Program-made: the position numbers and the translations under genes | Notes under the pieces: model-generated | Told to the model about the DNA's origin: nothing | What the model saw: the letters and a program-made list of their open reading frames with translations, nothing else | The model's database searches: none | DNA from: Methanobrevibacter sp. | GTDB taxonomy: Archaea; Methanobacteriota; Methanobacteria; Methanobacteriales; Methanobacteriaceae | Assembly: GCA_021442885.1 (NCBI GenBank) | Contig: JABUVA010000018.1 | Coordinates: forward strand, 2,283 to 11,289 | Direction of reading: 5' to 3' | Length of the DNA: 9,007 nt | Shown: piece by piece, positions 1 through 6,104 of the stretch | Numbering within the stretch: position 1 is the stretch's first letter | Layout of the letters: every line of letters begins with the position of its first letter

Positions 1-333
1 AGTTTATTTGATATGATGAAAGCTGTTCTTGTTGGTAAACTAATATTTGCTGATACTCCTGTTTCTATTCAAATACCACCTAATTTAAATTATGATACTG
101 CCCAAGTATTTCTAATATGTGGTGCTGATGACTGGGGTGGTGTATCACCTGTTTCAATTGATTATGTAAACCCTACATCTCCATGGCCTACATTAGATGA
201 ACTTAAAAAAATAACAGAAAATTCTGGATATAAATTAAAAGAAAGATTATGTATTTATGATGATTATATTAATTCACAATGGTTAAATGATGAGTTATTA
301 AAAAAAGCTCTTAATCTAGCTGAGCATCTATAA
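1..333 (+). CDS. cofG: 7,8-didemethyl-8-hydroxy-5-deazariboflavin synthase, CofG subunit (3' part)
   Basis: Partial gene: the frame is open from base 1, so about 110 C-terminal residues are present of a protein that is usually around 350 residues. CofG is a radical-SAM enzyme that, with CofH, makes the deazaflavin Fo, the chromophore of coenzyme F420, the hydride carrier of methanogenesis. The CX3CX2C cluster motif would lie upstream of the window and cannot be seen. Identification rests on the C-terminal family signature: a PPNLN segment, then DDWGGVSP, then DYVNP followed by SPWP, the pattern shared by CofG and the CofG half of FbiC. The ATG codons at 13 and 16 are internal methionines, not the start. 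The last 23 bp overlap the 3' end of the convergent taw2 gene. The family call is confident. That the gene is intact upstream is assumed. Confidence 0.9.
   Translation, partial: SLFDMMKAVLVGKLIFADTPVSIQIPPNLNYDTAQVFLICGADDWGGVSPVSIDYVNPTSPWPTLDELKKITENSGYKLKERLCIYDDYINSQWLNDELLKKALNLAEHL
300..306 (-). terminator. Oligo-T tract after taw2, inside cofG
   Basis: Seven consecutive A on the plus strand read as T7 on the minus strand, starting 4 nt after the taw2 stop codon. This is a plausible oligo-T terminator for taw2. On the plus strand the same bases encode the two Lys of LLKKALNL near the CofG C-terminus. Confidence 0.5.
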
Positions 334-1039
334 CAACATGCATTACACCTGGTGAATATCTTTTTATTTTTTCTATATTTAACAATTCAACATTACGGTC
401 TTTAGCAGCTTCTTTTATTCTATTTAAAGGTCTTGTTTCAATTAATTTATCTGGAACTGTTTCATGGTAATGTAGGATTCCATTTTTATTTAAAGAATTA
501 ATAGCTACATCTAGAAAATGATGTGTTGTTTTAACATAACCCATAATAATCCTATCACCATTATAATTAGGGACAATTTCTCTATTATCGCCTAAAATTG
601 GTTTAATATTATTGATTTTATTTAGCTTAATATTTTCTTTAAGATAATAAAAAGAATTAGGATTGATTTCAGTTGATATAACTTTACTTACATTACTAAA
701 TTTAGCTATTGGGATTGAAAAATAACCAATTCCCGCAAACATATCTATAACTGTTTCATTTTCCTTTGCCAAATTAGCTATTCTTATTCTTTCATTATTA
801 TTACCTTTAGACCACATTATTTTAGCTAAATCAAGTTTAAAAAAGCATTTATTTTCCTTGTTAATAGTTTCAGTTTCAGATCCATATAAAAGCTCAATAT
901 CAGGTTCTCTTTTCTCACCTTTGATTTGGTTAATTTTTATTATGGTTTTAACATTGTGTTTTTGAGCCAATAACTTAAAATTAGTATTATCGTCCTTTTT
1001 ATCTAATACTAAAATATCTCCAATTTTTTTCCATTTCAT
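311..1039 (-). CDS. taw2: tRNA wyosine-derivative 3-amino-3-carboxypropyl transferase, Taw2/TYW2 type
   Basis: This is a 242-residue class I SAM-dependent enzyme of the Trm5/TYW2 family. Taw2 transfers the 3-amino-3-carboxypropyl group of S-adenosylmethionine to 4-demethylwyosine at position 37 of tRNA-Phe. An N-terminal region carries the family segment ELLYG (49-53). It is followed by LDLAKIMW (69-76), then GNNNERIRIAN (79-89). The SAM-binding motif I is VIDMFAGIGYFSIP (97-110), with the acidic ribose-binding residue in STEIN (E124). The active-site strand reads DRIIMGYV (162-169), where N-methylating Trm5 proteins have an NLP-like motif; this favours Taw2 over Trm5. Length fits archaeal Taw2, about 250 residues. 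The ATG at 1039 is preceded by a weak AAAGGTTA ribosome binding site. The gene converges on cofG and their ends overlap. A Trm5-like methyltransferase is the main alternative. Confidence 0.8.
   Translation of the reverse strand: MKWKKIGDILVLDKKDDNTNFKLLAQKHNVKTIIKINQIKGEKREPDIELLYGSETETINKENKCFFKLDLAKIMWSKGNNNERIRIANLAKENETVIDMFAGIGYFSIPIAKFSNVSKVISTEINPNSFYYLKENIKLNKINNIKPILGDNREIVPNYNGDRIIMGYVKTTHHFLDVAINSLNKNGILHYHETVPDKLIETRPLNRIKEAAKDRNVELLNIEKIKRYSPGVMHVVIDAQLD
361..372 (+). terminator. Oligo-T tract, likely cofG transcription terminator
   Basis: Runs of five T (361-365) and six T (367-372), split by one A, begin 27 bp after the cofG stop codon. Archaeal RNA polymerase releases at such U-rich tracts, and aCPSF1 acts on them. 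The tract lies inside taw2, where the opposite strand encodes the Lys/Ile-rich IEKIK segment. Placement is by inspection only. Confidence 0.5.
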
Positions 1040-1070
1040 TATATCTTAACCTTTCCATTATCCAATTATT

Positions 1071-1080
1071 TAATATATAA
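1071..1080 (-). promoter_or_regulatory. Candidate TATA box for taw2
   Basis: On the minus strand the sequence TTATATATTA lies 32-41 bp upstream of the taw2 ATG. Archaeal transcription usually starts about 25 bp downstream of such an element, which would give a very short leader containing the weak ribosome binding site at 1049-1054. The whole region is very AT-rich, so chance matches are common. Confidence 0.3.
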
Positions 1081-1131
1081 GTTTAATTATTTAATAGATT
1101 TTTTACAAAATACTTAGAAAATAATAAAGTA

Positions 1132-1149
1132 ACCAAAAGTTATATATAT
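1132..1149 (+). promoter_or_regulatory. Candidate psmB promoter, distal (BRE plus TATA)
   Basis: An ACCAAAAG stretch resembling the purine-rich TFB recognition element runs straight into TTATATATA. A start about 25 bp downstream would give psmB a leader of roughly 130 nt. It competes with the TATA-like repeat at 1202-1220. Neither can be chosen from sequence alone. Confidence 0.35.
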
Positions 1150-1201
1150 TCGAATGGTTAATATAATAGTAGTTAGTTTAATACTAATTGTTGATTCTGA
1201 T

Positions 1202-1220
1202 TTTATAAATATTTTATAAA
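1202..1220 (+). promoter_or_regulatory. Candidate psmB promoter, proximal (paired TATA elements)
   Basis: TTTATAAA occurs twice (1202-1209 and 1213-1220) as a near-palindromic pair. A start near 1230-1245 would leave a psmB leader of about 60 nt. The rest of the 263-bp gap (1040-1302) shows no RNA gene. Its only small open frame (1154-1219, 21 codons) has no ribosome binding site. Confidence 0.35.
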
Positions 1221-1291
1221 AGACATATTTATGATTTATTATTATAACCTATGAAGTAGTTGAAATAAGATTAAATTTTAAATACTTATAT

Positions 1292-1297
1292 GAGGTG
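1292..1297 (+). promoter_or_regulatory. Ribosome binding site of psmB
   Basis: GAGGTG is complementary to the archaeal 16S rRNA tail and sits 5 nt before the ATG at 1303. This fixes the start and argues against leaderless translation. Confidence 0.85.
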
Positions 1298-1302
1298 TTG
1301 AA

Positions 1303-1917
1303 ATGAAAGATAAAATAGTAGAAGGTACAACAACTGTCGGAATTACATGTGAAGATGGTATTGTATTTGCAAGTGAAAGAAGAGCAAGTATGGGAAACCT
1401 TGTTGCACATAAAGTTGCTGAGAAAATATTCAAAATAAATGATCATATAGTAACAACTATAGCTGGTTCAGTAGGAGATGCACAAAGTTTAATGAAAATT
1501 ATAGATGCTGAAATATCATTATTTGAAATGAGAAATGGTGAAAAAATTTCAGTAAAAGCTGCTGCATCACTTACAGCTAATATTTTACGCTCCGGACCAA
1601 TGTATGTTCAAACATTACTTGGTGGAGTAGATGAAAGTGGACCTTCTTTATACTCTCTTGATCCAGCAGGAGGAATGATTAAAGATACCTTCATATCAAC
1701 TGGTTCCGGTTCTATTGTAGCATACGGAGTATTAGAAGACAGATTTGAAGAAGGTCTTAAAGTGGACGAAGGATTGGAAATAGCTATAAGAGCTATCAAA
1801 GCAGCATCTGAACGTGACACATATTCTGGAAATGGATATCTTGTTGCTAAAGTTGATAAAAATGGCTTTGAAATGTTAGATGATGAAAAGGTTAATAAAA
1901 TATTAGAAAAAATTTAA
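1303..1917 (+). CDS. psmB: 20S proteasome beta subunit (catalytic)
   Basis: The 204-residue precursor is the proteolytic subunit of the archaeal 20S proteasome, an N-terminal threonine hydrolase that forms the two inner heptameric rings and degrades proteins fed in by the PAN ATPase or other partners. An eight-residue propeptide ends in Gly8, and cleavage would expose Thr9 of the TTTVG motif as mature Thr1. In mature numbering Glu17 (SERRAS) and Lys33 (VAEKIF) complete the catalytic set. GSGS with Ser129, and the late Asp164/Ser167 in RDTYSGNG, match the supporting active-site residues of the family. The length is normal. The alpha-subunit gene psmA is not in the window. A strong GAGGTG site precedes the ATG. 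Oligo-T runs follow the stop, so psmB probably forms its own transcript. Confidence 0.97.
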   Translation: MKDKIVEGTTTVGITCEDGIVFASERRASMGNLVAHKVAEKIFKINDHIVTTIAGSVGDAQSLMKIIDAEISLFEMRNGEKISVKAAASLTANILRSGPMYVQTLLGGVDESGPSLYSLDPAGGMIKDTFISTGSGSIVAYGVLEDRFEEGLKVDEGLEIAIRAIKAASERDTYSGNGYLVAKVDKNGFEMLDDEKVNKILEKI

Positions 1918-1925
1918 AACTAATT

Positions 1926-2015
1926 TTTCATAACTAACTATTTTTTTATATTTCCGTGTAAAAAGTGTTATGAATAAACTGATTATAGCTATAAGCTTTC
2001 ATAACAACTATTTTT
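1926..2015 (+). repeat. Direct repeat flanking the psmB-aCPSF1 gap
   Basis: TTTCATAAC followed by AACTATTTTT occurs at 1926-1945 and again at 1997-2015, about 71 bp apart. The two copies differ by a single extra T after the first block. A third partial copy, CATAAC followed by T8, lies at 2019-2032. One copy of the inverted core GTTATGAA (1967-1974) sits between the two full copies. Confidence 0.75.
1941..1947 (+). terminator. Oligo-T tract, likely psmB terminator
   Basis: A T7 run lies 24 bp after the psmB stop, preceded by a T5 run at 1924-1928. It is part of a repeated cassette that recurs in the aCPSF1 leader. The same bases (TTTTTTTATATTT) could instead serve as the TATA element of aCPSF1. 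Confidence 0.5.
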
Positions 2016-2019
2016 ACAC
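1956..2019. repeat. Concentric inverted repeat upstream of aCPSF1
   Basis: The outer arms GTGTAAAAA (1956-1964) and TTTTTACAC (2011-2019) are exact complements. So are the inner arms GTTATGAA (1967-1974) and TTCATAAC (1998-2005). The centre holds the perfect palindrome TTATAGCTATAA (1983-1994). All three share nearly the same axis near 1987. As RNA this is a 17-bp interrupted stem with a 2/5-nt internal loop. As DNA it could be an operator around a TATA-like core. The pairing is directly visible; the function is not known. Confidence 0.7.
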
Positions 2020-2046
2020 ATAACTTTTTTTTAAAAAGGGAATCGT

Positions 2047-3957
2047 ATGACTTCAGAGAGCTTAAATAAGATTAAAAAAACAATTGTGGGTAACTTGCCG
2101 AAAGATGCTAAAGTAAGTAAAGTAGAATACGAAGGTCCGGCTGTAGTTGCTTACACTAAAAATCCTCAGATTATAACCGAAAATGGGGATACTATAAGAA
2201 AATTAGCAAAAGACTTGAGAAAACGTATTATAATTCGTTCTGATAAATCTGTTTTAATGGATCCTGAAAAAACCATTGATAAGGTTATTGAGATTGTTCC
2301 AGAAGGGGCAGAAATTACAGATATTTACTTTGATACAGTTACACGTGAAGTGGTTATAACAGCTAAAAAACCAGGACTTGTAATTGGAAAATATGGTGTA
2401 ACATCTAGAAATATTGTTAAAAATACTGGGTGGGCTCCTAAAATCTTGAGAACACCACCTATTAGTTCTGAAATTATTGGAAAAATAAGAAATACATTAA
2501 AAAACAATACTAAAGAACGTAAAAAATTACTTCAAAATTTAGGACAAAAAATCCACCAAGATAGTAGATATCCTAATGATTGGGCTCGTGTTTCATCTAT
2601 GGGAGGATTTAAAGAAGTAGGTCGTTCTTCAATGCTTTTACAAACACCAAACAGTCGTGTTTTACTTGATTGTGGTGTTAATGTAGCTGCTAATGATAAT
2701 AGAAATGCATTTCCATATTTAAACATACCTGAATTCTCTATTGAAGATTTAGATGCTGTTATTATTTCACATGCACATCTTGATCATTGTGGATTTGTTC
2801 CATATCTTTACCATTATGGTTATGAGGGTCCTATTTACTGTACTACTCCTACAAGAGATTTAATGACACTTCTACAATTAGATCATATTGATATAGCTCA
2901 TAGAGAAGATAATCCTTTACCTTTTAATAGAAAACATGTACAACAATCTATTAAAAATACAATTACTCTTGATTATGGTGAAGTAACAGATATTTCACCA
3001 GATATTAGATTAACATTACATAATGCAGGACATATTTTAGGTTCAGCAATGTCCCATATGCACATTGGTGATGGTGCTCATAACCTTGTTTATACTGGTG
3101 ACTTTAAATATGAAAGAAGTAGATTGCTTGAACCTGCAACAATAAGATTCCCACGTTCTGAAACTGTAATTATGGAAAGTACATATGGTGGAAGAGAAGA
3201 TGTACAACCATCAAGAAATTCTGCTGAAAAAGAAATGATGAAAACTATTTATAAAACTTTAAAACGTGGCGGAAAAGTTTTAGTCCCAGTATTTGCTGTA
3301 GGAAGAGCACAAGAACTTATGGTAGTACTTGAAGAATACATGAGACATGGAATGATAGATGAAGTGCCAATATACATTGATGGAATGATTTGGGAGGCAA
3401 CTGCAATACACACTGCAAGACCAGAATACTTAAGTAAAGATTTAAGAGACCAAATTTTCCATATGGGAAGAAATCCATTTATGTCTGAAATGTTTAAAAA
3501 AGTACAAAATCGCGAACAAAGAAAAGACATTGTTGAAAGTAAAGAACCTGCAATTATTCTTTCAACCTCTGGTATGTTAACTGGAGGAAACTCTGTTGAA
3601 TACTTAAAATGGTTATGTGAAGACGACAGAAACACATTAATATTTGTAGGATACCAATCAGAAGGTTCACTTGGTAGAAGAATCCAAAAAGGATGGAAAG
3701 AAGTCCCACTTGAAGACGAAGGTAAGACAAGAGTGTTCAAAATTAAAATGCAAATTAAAACAATTAATGGATTTAGTGGACACTCCAACAGACGTCAATT
3801 AATGGAATACGTGAAAAGATTAAACCCAAGACCGGATTTAATTTTAACATGTCACGGAGACCCATATAAAGCCGTGGACCTTGCATCAAGCGTCCATAGA
3901 AGTTATAAAATTGACACAAAAACTCCAATGAACTTAGACAGTGTTAGAATACAATAA
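2047..3957 (+). CDS. aCPSF1/FttA: KH-metallo-beta-lactamase-beta-CASP ribonuclease and termination factor
   Basis: This 636-residue protein has the full archaeal CPSF1 architecture. Two KH-like RNA-binding domains occupy about residues 1-145, with a GKYG loop at 114-117. The metallo-beta-lactamase core follows and encloses a beta-CASP domain. Zinc ligands are visible: HAHLDH (242-247), H329 in GHILGS, D352 in YTGDF and H603 in CHGDP. ESTYGG (377-382) and GFSGHS with H579 are the beta-CASP signatures, and TSGML lies in the beta-CASP region. Family members cut RNA at U-rich sites, can trim 5' to 3', and drive general transcription termination in archaea; the Methanothermobacter homologue is structurally characterised. 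All catalytic residues appear intact. The ATG has only a weak AAAGGGA ribosome binding site. The leader carries a concentric inverted repeat and U-rich repeats. Assignment as aCPSF1 rather than aCPSF2 rests on the N-terminal KH domains. Confidence 0.96.
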   Translation: MTSESLNKIKKTIVGNLPKDAKVSKVEYEGPAVVAYTKNPQIITENGDTIRKLAKDLRKRIIIRSDKSVLMDPEKTIDKVIEIVPEGAEITDIYFDTVTREVVITAKKPGLVIGKYGVTSRNIVKNTGWAPKILRTPPISSEIIGKIRNTLKNNTKERKKLLQNLGQKIHQDSRYPNDWARVSSMGGFKEVGRSSMLLQTPNSRVLLDCGVNVAANDNRNAFPYLNIPEFSIEDLDAVIISHAHLDHCGFVPYLYHYGYEGPIYCTTPTRDLMTLLQLDHIDIAHREDNPLPFNRKHVQQSIKNTITLDYGEVTDISPDIRLTLHNAGHILGSAMSHMHIGDGAHNLVYTGDFKYERSRLLEPATIRFPRSETVIMESTYGGREDVQPSRNSAEKEMMKTIYKTLKRGGKVLVPVFAVGRAQELMVVLEEYMRHGMIDEVPIYIDGMIWEATAIHTARPEYLSKDLRDQIFHMGRNPFMSEMFKKVQNREQRKDIVESKEPAIILSTSGMLTGGNSVEYLKWLCEDDRNTLIFVGYQSEGSLGRRIQKGWKEVPLEDEGKTRVFKIKMQIKTINGFSGHSNRRQLMEYVKRLNPRPDLILTCHGDPYKAVDLASSVHRSYKIDTKTPMNLDSVRIQ

Positions 3958-4034
3958 TTAAAAAAATAACTATTAAATAATATTTAAGACAAAATAATAA
4001 ATGAAAAAAAATCTTTAAAAATTTTAATAATAAT

Positions 4035-4039
4035 AGGTG
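4035..4039 (+). promoter_or_regulatory. Ribosome binding site that sets the purM start
   Basis: AGGTG ends 6 nt before the ATG at 4046. The in-frame GTG at 4037 is part of this site and so is unlikely to be the initiation codon. The 88-bp gap before it (3958-4045) is A-rich and has no T run longer than four, so no clear terminator for aCPSF1 is visible. Confidence 0.8.
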
Positions 4040-4045
4040 TTCTTT

Positions 4046-5065
4046 ATGGTTACATATTCAGAATCTGGTGTTGATATAGACCTTGAAGCTGTTACAGTAG
4101 GCAAACTTGCATCAAAACTCAAATCAACCCTAAAATATAGAGACATAATGACAAATAGTGGCCACTATGCTGCTTTAGTAAGATTAGGTGATAAAGCAAT
4201 AGCTATGAGTACAGATGGTGTAGGTAGTAAAATTTTAATAGCTGAAATGATGGATAAATACGATACTGTAGGAATAGACTGTATAGCTATGGTTGTTAAT
4301 GATATAATCTGCATAGGTGCAGAACCAATAGCTCTTGTTGATTATCTTGCAGTTGAAAAACCAAATCCAGAAATGGCTGAAGAAATAGCTGAAGGACTTG
4401 TTAAAGGAGCACATGAATCTAAAATAGCTATTATAGGTGGAGAAACCGCATCACTTCCAGGAATTATTGAAAATTTCGATCTTGCTGGAACAGGTATTGG
4501 TTTTGTAGATGTTGACAAAATCATAACTGGTGAAGATATTGAACCTGGAAATGTTTTAATTGGCCTTAACAGTAATGGAATTCATAGTAATGGATATAGT
4601 TTAGCTAGAAAAGCTATTTTTGAAGATGCTGGATTAACAATAAATGATAAGATGCCTAATTCTGATAAAACCATAGGTGAAGAATTACTTAAACCAACAA
4701 GATTATATGTAGAACCTATTGTTAAATTATTTAAAGAAGACTGTAAAATCAATGGTTTAGCCCATATTACTGGAGGTGGATTTACAAATCTTAGACGCCT
4801 TAAAAAAGGTGTTGGATATGATATTAATAATCTACCAGAAGTTCCTGAAATATTTAAATTAATATACAATCAAGATGTACCTTTAGAAGAAATGTACAGA
4901 GTATTTAATATGGGAATTGGATTTGTTGTAATAGCTGATGAATCAGAAGCAAGTAAAATAATGGAAATCATAAAACCTTACTGTGATTGTCAAATAATAG
5001 GGAAAGCTACTTCAGATGAAGTTATTAAAGTAAAAACCTTTGATGGAAATGAAATTGAATATTAG
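4046..5065 (+). CDS. purM: Phosphoribosylformylglycinamidine cyclo-ligase (AIR synthetase)
   Basis: PurM closes the imidazole ring in step five of purine synthesis, turning formylglycinamidine ribonucleotide and ATP into aminoimidazole ribonucleotide. The 339-residue protein opens with TYSESGVDI, matching the usual YxxAGVDI start of the family. ATP/phosphate-binding motifs follow in order: STDGVGSK (55-62), [11 protein letters not shown] (84-94), GGETASLPG (131-139), [12 protein letters not shown] (175-186) and HITGGG (240-245). These are the hallmarks of the PurM/PurL/SelD/HypE superfamily, and the HITGGG context and length specify PurM. I use the ATG at 4046, because the alternative GTG at 4037 lies in the ribosome binding site. 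The purM stop codon overlaps the Shine-Dalgarno sequence of comC 11 bp before its start, so the two are very probably co-transcribed. Confidence 0.96.
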   Translation: MVTYSESGVDIDLEAVTVGKLASKLKSTLKYRDIMTNSGHYAALVRLGDKAIAMSTDGVGSKILIAEMMDKYDTVGIDCIAMVVNDIICIGAEPIALVDYLAVEKPNPEMAEEIAEGLVKGAHESKIAIIGGETASLPGIIENFDLAGTGIGFVDVDKIITGEDIEPGNVLIGLNSNGIHSNGYSLARKAIFEDAGLTINDKMPNSDKTIGEELLKPTRLYVEPIVKLFKEDCKINGLAHITGGGFTNLRRLKKGVGYDINNLPEVPEIFKLIYNQDVPLEEMYRVFNMGIGFVVIADESEASKIMEIIKPYCDCQIIGKATSDEVIKVKTFDGNEIEY

Positions 5066-5069
5066 GAGG
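5064..5069 (+). promoter_or_regulatory. Ribosome binding site of comC overlapping the purM stop
   Basis: AGGAGG is a near-perfect complement of the 16S tail and begins within the purM TAG stop codon. It sits 7 nt before the comC ATG. This ties comC translation to the purM transcript. Confidence 0.85.
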
Positions 5070-5076
5070 GAAATAT

Positions 5077-6102
5077 ATGAAAATAACAAAGGAAAATGAA
5101 ATAGCACTTGTAAAAGAAATTTTAACAAAATTAGGGGCAAGTAAACAAGATAGCGAACTTGTTGCAGAAGCAACTGTTGATGCTGATGCAAAAGGATTTA
5201 CATCACACGGACTTGGAAGATTTCCACAGTACATAAATGCAATTGAACACAAAACTATTAATTTAGATGATGACATTACAATTGAAAAAGAAACACCTGC
5301 AATTGCATTAATAAATGGTAATAGTGGATTTGGTCAAGCAGTATCTTCTAAAGCTATGAAACTAGCTGTTGAAAAAGCAAAAGATGTTGGAATTGGTTGT
5401 GTTGGAGTTCACAATTCAAACCACTTTGGTGTAACAGGATTTTATTCAGATTTAGCTATTAAAGAAGGTTGTATTGGCCTTGTAATTGCAAATACCGAAC
5501 CAGCTATTGCACCTATTGGATCTAAAAATAAACTTCTTGGAACAAATCCTCTAGCTATTGGAGTTCCATCAGATACATATATTTCAATGGATATGGCAAC
5601 TTCTGCAACAGCTCGTGGAAAAATTTTAGAGTGTAAAAGAAAAGGTATTGAAATACCTGATGGATGGGCTTTAGATAAAGATGGAAACCCAACAAATGAC
5701 CCTGAAGCAGCTCTTGAAGGTTCAATTTTACCATTTGGTGGAGTTAAAGGTTATGTACTTGCATTTATGATTGAAGTATTAACAGGACCATTAGTAAATG
5801 CATCTTGGGGATTAGGAGTTACTGGAACTGTTGATACCACCAAAGATTGTACAAAAGGAGATTTATATGTAGCTATTGATCCTTCTAAATTTGTAAGTAT
5901 GGATCAGTTTAAAGAAGAAACAGAAGCATTCTGTAGTGAAGTAAGAGAATCTGGAGATACTTTTATTCCAGGAGATTTAGAAGTTAAAAAAATAGCTGAT
6001 GCTGAAGAGAATGGAATTTCTATTGATGAAAACTTATATAAACAGTTAAAAGAAATTTGTTCTAACTTAAATGTTGACCTTGATAAATATTTAGAAGAAT
6101 AA
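5077..6102 (+). CDS. comC: NAD(P)-dependent L-2-hydroxycarboxylate dehydrogenase (sulfolactate/malate), ComC family
   Basis: This 341-residue protein belongs to the LDH2/malate-lactate dehydrogenase family, which is unrelated to classical Rossmann-type malate dehydrogenases. In methanogens ComC interconverts (R)-sulfolactate and sulfopyruvate in coenzyme M biosynthesis. Close relatives also use malate or other 2-hydroxy acids, so the physiological substrate cannot be fixed from sequence. Visible family signatures are TSHGLGRFPQYI (42-53, with H44), GNSGFGQ (81-87), VHNSNHFG (111-118, with H116), the ANTEPAIAPIG segment, and NPLAIGVPS. A conserved MDMATSATARGKI stretch and LPFGGVKGY complete the pattern. 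It is the second gene of a purM-comC unit and converges on polB1, with 2 bp between stop codons. No other coenzyme M gene is in the window. A general malate dehydrogenase is the main alternative reading. Confidence 0.85.
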   Translation: MKITKENEIALVKEILTKLGASKQDSELVAEATVDADAKGFTSHGLGRFPQYINAIEHKTINLDDDITIEKETPAIALINGNSGFGQAVSSKAMKLAVEKAKDVGIGCVGVHNSNHFGVTGFYSDLAIKEGCIGLVIANTEPAIAPIGSKNKLLGTNPLAIGVPSDTYISMDMATSATARGKILECKRKGIEIPDGWALDKDGNPTNDPEAALEGSILPFGGVKGYVLAFMIEVLTGPLVNASWGLGVTGTVDTTKDCTKGDLYVAIDPSKFVSMDQFKEETEAFCSEVRESGDTFIPGDLEVKKIADAEENGISIDENLYKQLKEICSNLNVDLDKYLEE

Positions 6103-6104
6103 AA

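Noticed and set aside
1154..1219. A 21-codon hydrophobic open frame (MVNIIVVS...) between taw2 and psmB, suggestive of a small membrane peptide.
   Set aside because: It has no ribosome binding site, its ATG sits only about 5 bp after the TATA-like element, and its 3' end is formed by the TTTATAAA pair. AT-rich spacer translates to hydrophobic residues by chance.
3249..3788. A 179-codon minus-strand open frame inside aCPSF1.
   Set aside because: It is fully antisense to a well-conserved gene with intact motifs. Its composition is that of a frame shadow, and no domain is recognisable.
5077..6102. A coenzyme M biosynthesis gene cluster around comC.
   Set aside because: The flanking genes are purM and polB1. 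No comA, comB, comD or comE homologue is present in the window.
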